A stretch of 5,054 bases of DNA from Actinomycetes bacterium (GTDB lineage Bacteria; Actinomycetota; Acidimicrobiia; Acidimicrobiales; Acidimicrobiaceae): NCBI GenBank assembly GCA_021792075.1, contig JAJYVK010000168.1:1-5054 (forward strand), in the 5' to 3' direction. The position numbers were made by a program, and so were the translations under genes. Positions 1-4,172 of the stretch are shown here, piece by piece (within the stretch, counting starts at the first letter, position 1; every line of letters begins with the position of its first letter). The notes beneath the pieces are model-generated. The model was not told the DNA's origin, did no database searches, and worked only from the letters and a program-made list of their open reading frames with translations.

Positions 1-68
1 TCGGGTCGGCGTGCCCGGAGAAGTACCCTCGCAGAGTCGGTGTACCCGACAAGCGGCCCGTGTTTTGA
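1..68 (+). CDS. rsmG: RsmG (GidB) 16S rRNA methyltransferase, C-terminal end only
   Basis: The frame starting at base 3 is open from the window edge to a TGA at 66-68 and encodes 21 residues. The tail contains KYPRRVGVPDKRPVF, which matches the typical RsmG/GidB C-terminus (a YPR-x-x-G-x-P-x-K-x-P pattern). RsmG uses S-adenosylmethionine to methylate N7 of G527 in 16S rRNA. The catalytic domain lies outside the window. Context supports the call, because rsmG directly precedes parA in many Actinobacteria and other bacteria. The identification rests on a short tail plus synteny. Confidence 0.82.
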   Translation, partial: GSACPEKYPRRVGVPDKRPVF

Positions 69-277
69 GCTCATGGCGGCCGATCTGGTGAAGATGATTC
101 CTTTGAGACGAGCAATTGTTAGCTGGCGCGCTGTAATGACCTGATCTGCCGCAAGTCCGTGTAGCAGTGGTTTGTGGACCATAGATGGCTTGTTGTGGTT
201 CTCGTCTCAGTGAGCCTTGATCGGGACCGTTTCTAGGATATCCTGCTCGCTTTCCAGGACGCCGCGCCAGTGGGTAA

Positions 278-293
278 TGTTTCACGTGAAACA
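278..293. other. parS: parS centromere site (ParB-binding)
   Basis: The 16-mer TGTTTCACGTGAAACA is an exact match to the near-universal bacterial parS consensus. The perfect dyad continues four bases on each side, giving a 24-bp palindrome at 274-297. ParB dimers bind parS through their helix-turn-helix, load as CTP-dependent clamps and slide outward to build the partition complex. Its position 191 bp upstream of the preferred parA start, beside parAB, is typical of origin-proximal parS sites and could also let ParB affect parAB transcription. Confidence 0.97.
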
Positions 294-314
294 TTACTGC
301 TGTTCGCAGGATCC

Positions 315-344
315 TTGACTGCATGCCGTCCGATGGTGGAGTAT
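315..344 (+). promoter_or_regulatory. Weak promoter candidate for the parA leader
   Basis: TTGACT at 315-320 resembles a -35 element (5 of 6 matches to TTGACA). After an 18-bp spacer comes GAGTAT at 339-344, which keeps only the A2, A5 and T6 positions of a -10 box. Transcription would start near 350, just ahead of the Shine-Dalgarno at 356-361, so the leader would be very short. The candidate lies downstream of parS. The -10 match is poor and the call is tentative. Confidence 0.3.
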
Positions 345-355
345 GGGACGAGGTT

Positions 356-361
356 AGGAGG
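356..361 (+). promoter_or_regulatory. Strong Shine-Dalgarno sequence ahead of a short leader ORF
   Basis: AGGAGG is followed four bases later by ATG at 366. It is the best ribosome-binding match in the parA leader. It does not serve the parA frame: the only ATG of that frame nearby (373-375) is followed immediately by TAA (376-378). The site therefore directs ribosomes into the 41-codon ORF, or the sequence contains an indel between here and parA. Confidence 0.6.
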
Positions 362-365
362 TGCC

Positions 366-491
366 ATGGGTTATGTAAGCTTTGAGCTCAGAGATCGAGG
401 CCAGGCTGTTGCGTCGCGGAATGCGAGCGTGTCGCGGAAGGCAAATCAGCCACACTTGGCGGAATTTCCATTATCGAGATCGAATGAGTAG
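366..491 (+). CDS. Possible 41-residue leader peptide upstream of parA
   Basis: The ORF runs from ATG 366 to TAG 489-491 and begins MGYVSFELRDRGQAVASRN. It follows a near-perfect AGGAGG with a short 4-nt spacer. It has no recognised domain, signal peptide or membrane segment; it is polar and rich in Arg, Ser and Glu/Asp. Its third codon positions are only about half G/C, so coding bias gives little support. The TAG overlaps the preferred parA start (ATG at 484-486 inside ATGAGTAG), an arrangement typical of termination-reinitiation coupling. It could be a real translated leader that sets ParA expression, the true N-terminus of ParA separated by a frameshift or sequence error, or chance. No homologue is recognised. 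Confidence 0.35.
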   Translation: MGYVSFELRDRGQAVASRNASVSRKANQPHLAEFPLSRSNE

Positions 492-1482
492 TTCGGGTGA
501 AACCGCACCGTGGATTGGCGCTGCCATGATGAGAACAAGCGAGCTACCAATCATCAACGGAATTGTTGATGAAGGCGCAGAGCGAAGGGATCATACGGGT
601 ACAGACGCAGAACAACTGGGTACTCAGCTGGGCCAAGAGTCGGGCCGCCCGGTAGATCTGGTTACAACGGCAGAACTGGATGAGAAACCAGACGTTCCTC
701 GAGGTCGACGGAGGACCAAGGCACGGGTCATGGCCGTTGCCAACCAGAAGGGCGGTGTTGGCAAGACCACTACCGCCATTAACCTTGGAGCCTGCCTGGC
801 GGACAAAGGCGAGAGGGTGCTGATCGTTGATATGGATCCACAAGGGAACGCCACGACGGGGCTAGGTCTGAACGTTCGGAACCTCGATGTGTCCATATAT
901 GACGTGGTTATGCACGATGTATCGATGGACGACTGCTACGAGCCGACGCGCTTTCGCAATCTGTTCGTTGCTCCAGCAGCGATCAATCTCGCCGGCGCCG
1001 AAGTTGAGCTAGTGCCGGTCTTGAGCAGGGAGTTCAGGCTCCGGCGGGCTTTGGAGCCGATCATCGAGGAGTTTGACTTCATTATGATCGATTGCCCACC
1101 TTCCCTGGGGCTTCTCACGATCAACGCGCTCGCCGCGGCAGACGAGGTGTTGCTTCCCGTCCAGTGCGAGTACTACGCGCTTGAAGGTGTCGGACAGCTC
1201 CTGCAGAATGTGGAGCTGGTGGCCAATAGCCTCAATCCAAATCTCGGAGTATCGACGGTGATCCTGACCATGTACGATGCACGAACTAAGCTCGCTGACC
1301 AAGTAGCCCGGGAGGTAAGGGCGTACTTCAAGGAGAGAGTCTGCAAGTCGGTGGTTCCGCGGACGGTCCGACTTTCAGAGGCGCCGTCTCATGGGGAGCC
1401 CATCATTAGCTACGATCCACTCTCTCGTGGGGCGATTGCGTATCGAGAGCTAGCAGAGGAGCTCAGCCATGGTACGGCGTAG
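484..1482 (+). CDS. parA: ParA/Soj chromosome-partitioning ATPase
   Basis: ParA is a deviant Walker-type ATPase that binds DNA nonspecifically as an ATP dimer. It moves ParB-parS complexes, and so replicated origins, apart. Numbered from ATG 484 (332 residues), the deviant Walker A KGGVGKTT is at 89-96, the A' motif IVDMDPQGN at 114-122, Walker B IMIDCPP at 200-206, and the conserved LSEAPSHGEPI segment at 297-307. The conserved core begins near residue 81. The preceding 80 residues are polar, probably disordered and poorly conserved, as in other actinobacterial ParAs with N-terminal extensions. The start is uncertain. ATG 484 is preferred because it overlaps the leader ORF stop, but its own Shine-Dalgarno is weak. 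Alternatives in the same frame are TTG 382, ATG 421, ATG 526 and ATG 529. parB begins inside the end of this gene, so the two should be translated together. Confidence 0.95.
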   Translation: MSSSGETAPWIGAAMMRTSELPIINGIVDEGAERRDHTGTDAEQLGTQLGQESGRPVDLVTTAELDEKPDVPRGRRRTKARVMAVANQKGGVGKTTTAINLGACLADKGERVLIVDMDPQGNATTGLGLNVRNLDVSIYDVVMHDVSMDDCYEPTRFRNLFVAPAAINLAGAEVELVPVLSREFRLRRALEPIIEEFDFIMIDCPPSLGLLTINALAAADEVLLPVQCEYYALEGVGQLLQNVELVANSLNPNLGVSTVILTMYDARTKLADQVAREVRAYFKERVCKSVVPRTVRLSEAPSHGEPIISYDPLSRGAIAYRELAEELSHGTA

Positions 1483-2440
1483 TGGTCTGGGCAAGGGTCT
1501 GGGTGCTCTCATTCCTGCGGAAGTCTCAGTAGGTGGGACGCCCTCTGTTAGAGAGGTGCCAGTTGATAGTGTCCGCCCTAATCGATTTCAACCGCGCACG
1601 CAGTTTGACGAAGAGTCGTTGGTATCCCTCGTCGCGTCAATCGAAGAGGTTGGCATTCTCCAGCCGGTACTTGTGCGGGAAGTAGATGGCGGCCAGTACG
1701 AGCTGATCGCCGGTGAACGGCGCTGGCGTGCGGCGAGGCGCGCTGGGCTCCGGAGGATTCCGGTTCTCGTGAAAGACGTAGACGATTCAAACAGCCTTCG
1801 CCAAGCCCTGGTGGAGAACCTCCAACGAGAGAATTTGTCACCTCTTGAGGAAGCGGCAGCTTATCAGCAGTTGATTGAGGACTTTTCGCTGACGCATGAC
1901 GAAATAGCGGCCCACGTTGGGAAGAGTCGTGCCAATGTCACCAACACTCTGCGCTTGCTGCAGCTACCCGCGAGCGTACAGAAGGCGGTGGCCGGGGGTC
2001 TCTTGAGCGCCGGCCACGCGAGAGCCCTGCTCGGGACACCCGATCGGAGTTTCCAGGAGGCCTTGGCCAAGCGTGCGGGGTCGGAGGGGCTTCCCGTTCG
2101 GGTAGTGGAAGACGAGGTGCGTGCACATAACGAGCGCCTCGGAGCTTCCGCGGGCTCCGGGGGGGCTCCTAGTGGGGTTTCCGGGCGTGCGAGACCAGCC
2201 GGCGAAGAGGGGTCGCGGCTCAGGCCAGCTGGATTTGCAGAGCTCGAGGAGTTGTTGTCTGACATGCTCGACACGAGGGTGAAGATCGAAGCCAGGGCGC
2301 GACGGGGCAGGCTTTCAATCGAGTTCGCTACTCTCGAAGACTTGGAGCGCATCTACAAGGTGCTCGTTGGCAGGCATACGCAGTCAGCTGGCGCTCGACC
2401 CCAATCAACGATGGACCCAAGCACGGGTTTGGACGCCTGA
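1469..2440 (+). CDS. parB: ParB/Spo0J centromere-binding CTPase
   Basis: ParB binds parS, hydrolyses CTP as a sliding clamp, and activates ParA. The 323-residue product starts MVRRSGLGKGLGALIP, the usual ParB opening; this conserved N-terminal segment contacts ParA. The CTP-binding N-terminal domain (about 27-103) carries GERRWRA at 82-88. ENLQRENLSPLEEA (117-130) leads into the helix-turn-helix parS-binding domain (about 142-167), followed by AGHARALL (181-188). A Gly/Ala/Pro/Ser-rich linker (about 224-250) precedes the C-terminal dimerisation domain (about 255-302). A short polar tail follows. The start is well supported: AGAGGAG at 1455-1461 sits seven bases before ATG 1469. The gene overlaps parA by 14 nt in a different frame, indicating translational coupling. 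Length is normal for the family. Its target is the parS site at 278-293. Confidence 0.97.
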   Translation: MVRRSGLGKGLGALIPAEVSVGGTPSVREVPVDSVRPNRFQPRTQFDEESLVSLVASIEEVGILQPVLVREVDGGQYELIAGERRWRAARRAGLRRIPVLVKDVDDSNSLRQALVENLQRENLSPLEEAAAYQQLIEDFSLTHDEIAAHVGKSRANVTNTLRLLQLPASVQKAVAGGLLSAGHARALLGTPDRSFQEALAKRAGSEGLPVRVVEDEVRAHNERLGASAGSGGAPSGVSGRARPAGEEGSRLRPAGFAELEELLSDMLDTRVKIEARARRGRLSIEFATLEDLERIYKVLVGRHTQSAGARPQSTMDPSTGLDA

Positions 2441-2477
2441 CCGCCTAACATTCCTTGCACCGTTGATATAGCTGATC

Positions 2478-2494
2478 TTGGGCATTTGCCCCAA
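2478..2494 (+). terminator. Candidate terminator hairpin after parB
   Basis: TTGGGC at 2478-2483 can pair with GCCCCAA at 2488-2494 (one bulged C) around a four-base loop. It lies 38 nt past the parB stop. No T-run follows, as is common in actinobacterial terminators. The stem is short, so it may be only a 3'-end stabilising structure. Confidence 0.3.
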
Positions 2495-2587
2495 CCAAAC
2501 CCACTTCCCAACTAGGTGATCGTGTACGTGCAAACTGGGTGGAAGCTGTAGCCATGGGCAGGGGTCCTACGAAAGCTCATATGACTC

Positions 2588-2613
2588 CAGCTGTGGCGAT
2601 GGCGCCACAGCTG
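2588..2613. terminator. Strong 11-bp hairpin, likely bidirectional terminator
   Basis: CAGCTGTGGCG (2588-2598) and CGCCACAGCTG (2603-2613) form a perfect 11-bp stem with a four-base loop. It is the strongest dyad in the convergent gap, 147 nt after the parB stop and about 250 nt after the cwlM-like stop on the other strand. It lacks a clear U-tract on either strand. Because it is symmetric it could stop or stabilise transcripts from both operons. Confidence 0.5.
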
Positions 2614-2654
2614 TAATTACAGAACTGACAAAATAAGCCACAAGCTGTGAATTA
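2604..2654. repeat. Imperfect direct repeat with embedded palindromes
   Basis: GCCACAGCTGTAATTA (2604-2619) recurs as GCCACAAGCTGTGAATTA (2637-2654). The copies are identical apart from two single-base insertions and their starts are 33 bp apart. The first copy overlaps the right arm of the 2588-2613 hairpin and a 12-bp palindrome CTGTAATTACAG (2611-2622). The second copy forms the left arm of the 2638-2662 hairpin. It could be a protein-binding pair or a degenerated duplication of a terminator arm. Confidence 0.45.
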
Positions 2655-2662
2655 TCTTGTGG
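2638..2662. terminator. Second hairpin in the convergent gap
   Basis: CCACAAG (2638-2644) pairs perfectly with CTTGTGG (2656-2662) around an 11-base AT-rich loop. It lies 24 bases downstream of the 11-bp hairpin. It may add to termination from either side or be a binding site for a dimeric protein. The evidence is structural only. Confidence 0.3.
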
Positions 2663-2808
2663 ATATCGGTGATCGAGGCTCGAGCAACCATCAATCCAGA
2701 GTTCAGGTTTAGAAAACCGGGTCTCGGGTCGTGCGTTGGCGAGCTGCAGCAAACGAGCAGGTGATACCAGGTTCTATGCTCCAACCGTGTCACTGCGCTG
2801 GCCAAGGC

Positions 2809-2828
2809 TGGTCACGTTGCCGTGAACA
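2809..2828 (-). terminator. Weak hairpin downstream of the cwlM-like gene
   Basis: TCACG (2812-2816) pairs with CGTGA (2821-2825) around TTGC, with two further pairs beyond a mismatch. It lies about 35 nt past the cwlM-like stop on the - strand. No T-run follows. It is a low-strength candidate for the end of the trx operon transcript. Confidence 0.2.
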
Positions 2829-2862
2829 CCAAGATCAACATGAGCGCAGGCTTCAGTAAGCA

Positions 2863-4020
2863 CTACCCACAGGGCGACGCGACCCAGTCAATAACCGCTT
2901 GAGTCAGTGCCATAGCGACCTCGGCGCCGCGTTCGACTACAACTGCCGCTGGACCTATCTCGCAGAGGATGGCAGGCATTCGGGTCTCTCTAAGGATGGG
3001 AATTGACATCCCCCGAACCCCTGCGTCGGGTACGTTGAGCGCTTGCGGGACGATCTCTTGCACCAGCTGTGCGAGGCGCTTGCCCCCTGGCGATTCGTAC
3101 CGGTAGCCCGCGTAGTAGGCCGTTACGCAGTGGTGTTGGTCGGGTTCGAGTTGTAGCCCAACGCATGCGCTGGCGCTCGCGCTGTTAGCGGCCGCGGCTG
3201 ACCGTGATGTGCTGGGATCCTGAAGTGCCAGCACGCGAGCGCCGGCCTGGGTTAAGCGACGTGTGATCGCGCTGACTACGGCGCCGAGTCCCCCACCTTC
3301 GGTTATCGCAATGAGCTTACCCGTCAGAGTGGGCGATCCACTCCGGAGACGTTCTCTGTCCCGCACGAGGGCTACGAGCTCACGTTCGGTTTGAAGGGGT
3401 TGCACTCGCAGCAGCTCTGCGACGGTTGCCGGTCCTAGTATGCCATCGGACGCCAAGCCAACGTTGCGCTGGAAGTCGATGAGCGCCACGGCAGTCTGGT
3501 CCCCGAAGATCCCATCGACGCGTCCCGCATCGAAGCCCAGGATGTCGAGACGTCGCTGGAGGTCAGCGACGTCGTCTCCGCGGATCATGGGTGCTTTTCT
3601 GTAAAGGTAGCGATCTCCGAAATGATGTCCGGCTTCCACGATTGCGGACCAGGTTTGAGATCCGCAGATCCCATCCACCCGGAGGCCTCGTGCTTGTTGG
3701 AATTGCCGAACTGCCTGCGTCGTCGAGGTACCGAGAACGCCCCTGCGGTCATCGCCGGTTGTATAGCCGAGGCGCTCTAAGCGTTCCTGGAGATCAGCGA
3801 TGGCATTTGCGAAGTCGTCCCGATCGCCTCGGAGGCTGCCTACAGAAAAGACTCGACTACCCGCATGATCCGCTTCTTGCTCCTCAGCCCCACGATGCGT
3901 GTTGTCTCCAGTCCCCCTTTGAAGAGGATCAGCGTAGGAAGGCTCATCACTGAGAATCTCTTCGCCGTTTCTAGACTCGTGTCGACGTTGACGGCTGTCA
4001 CCAGCAGCTTGCCACGGCAT
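2863..4020 (-). CDS. cwlM: CwlM-like protein: two peptidoglycan-binding domains plus degenerate Amidase_3 domain
   Basis: Numbered from ATG 4020 (385 residues), two PG_binding_1 repeats are visible at about 64-137 and 145-208, each with the DLQ-x-RL...LG...DG-x-G...A-x-x-FQ pattern. An Amidase_3-like domain follows (about 233-385). Active amidases use a DPG-H-GG motif, a downstream Glu and an S-x-H motif to hold zinc. Here these positions read TEGGGL (240-245), a shortened segment, and LQL (289-291), so the ligands appear lost. The late catalytic Glu survives in CEIG (E354). No signal peptide is seen. This matches CwlM, a cytoplasmic pseudo-amidase that in mycobacteria is phosphorylated by PknB and stimulates MurA. 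The start is uncertain. The domain alignment predicts one near the trxA stop, but the frame has no ATG, GTG or TTG between 4018 and 3678. ATG 4020 overlaps trxA by 181 nt. The domain call is secure; the N-terminus is not. Confidence 0.85.
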   Translation of the reverse strand: MPWQAAGDSRQRRHESRNGEEILSDEPSYADPLQRGTGDNTHRGAEEQEADHAGSRVFSVGSLRGDRDDFANAIADLQERLERLGYTTGDDRRGVLGTSTTQAVRQFQQARGLRVDGICGSQTWSAIVEAGHHFGDRYLYRKAPMIRGDDVADLQRRLDILGFDAGRVDGIFGDQTAVALIDFQRNVGLASDGILGPATVAELLRVQPLQTERELVALVRDRERLRSGSPTLTGKLIAITEGGGLGAVVSAITRRLTQAGARVLALQDPSTSRSAAAANSASASACVGLQLEPDQHHCVTAYYAGYRYESPGGKRLAQLVQEIVPQALNVPDAGVRGMSIPILRETRMPAILCEIGPAAVVVERGAEVAMALTQAVIDWVASPCG

Positions 4021-4172
4021 TCTTCTGCTATATCCTCGAGGATTGGTGACAACGCCTTGCAAGGGCCGCACCACTCCGCCCAGAAATCGACGAGCACTGG
4101 CTGGGCGGAAGACGACGCAGTGACAATCTCATCAAAGTCATTGTCGCGCAGTTCCATGATGCCGTTCTTCAT
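3840..4172 (-). CDS. trxA: Thioredoxin
   Basis: This 110-residue protein is a cytoplasmic dithiol-disulfide oxidoreductase, reduced by TrxB and passing electrons to target disulfides. The thioredoxin fold is complete: the active site WCGPC is at 34-38 in the context VDFWAEWCGPCK, and the cis-proline is in SLPT (P79). GLRSKK (95-100) and the final helix end exactly where thioredoxins usually end. The length is standard. The start at 4172 is chosen because it overlaps the trxB stop as ATGA, a classic coupling junction, and because it gives the family length. An upstream ATG at 4232 would overlap trxB by 64 nt and add 20 residues with no thioredoxin character. ATG 4157 is a minor alternative. 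The gene ends at TAG 3840-3842, directly after a TTTT run. Confidence 0.96.
   Translation of the reverse strand: MKNGIMELRDNDFDEIVTASSSAQPVLVDFWAEWCGPCKALSPILEDIAEECRGKLLVTAVNVDTSLETAKRFSVMSLPTLILFKGGLETTRIVGLRSKKRIMRVVESFL

Larger units (their letters stand above)
69..365 (+). other. Intergenic leader between rsmG and the parA leader ORF
   Basis: About 300 bases without a supportable gene. All three forward frames are broken by stops and nothing resembles a known protein. The stretch holds the parS site (278-293) and a weak promoter candidate (315-344). A TAGGAT hexamer at 234-239 could act as a -10 element, but no convincing -35 lies at the right distance. No clear terminator hairpin follows rsmG, so read-through from rsmG into parA remains possible. 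Confidence 0.6.
2441..2862. other. Gene-free gap between convergent parB and cwlM-like genes
   Basis: The 422 bases between the two stop codons hold no supportable gene. Short ORFs on either strand lack good ribosome-binding sites and resemble no known protein. The gap contains several hairpins and an imperfect repeat (listed separately), concentrated in a more AT-rich stretch at about 2611-2670. In Mycobacterium tuberculosis an additional gene (Rv3916c) lies between parB and cwlM; nothing like a gene remnant is recognisable here by eye. The likely role is to separate converging transcription. Confidence 0.6.

Noticed and set aside
489..504. Second parS-like site overlapping the parA start (GTGAAAC half-site)
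   Set aside because: Only 11 of 16 positions match and the left half is poor. ParB binding normally tolerates one or two changes from consensus.
1761..1776. parS-like sequence inside parB
   Set aside because: 12 of 16 matches inside a conserved coding stretch (RIPVLVKD); too degenerate to call without binding data.
2554..2616. 20-codon + strand ORF ending in the 11-bp hairpin
   Set aside because: No well-spaced ribosome-binding site, no recognisable sequence, and the end is simply the hairpin arm read as codons.
2567..2805. Two 61-62-residue - strand ORFs in the convergent gap
   Set aside because: They overlap each other in different frames, have no recognisable motif and cross the hairpins; best explained as chance.
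2441..2862. CRISPR array, tRNA or insertion-sequence remnant in the convergent gap
   Set aside because: There is only one imperfect repeat pair, no cloverleaf-like sequence, and no terminal inverted repeats with a transposase fragment.
3591..3953. 120-codon + strand ORF opposite cwlM and trxA
   Set aside because: It lies antisense to well-supported conserved domains and its product has no domain character.
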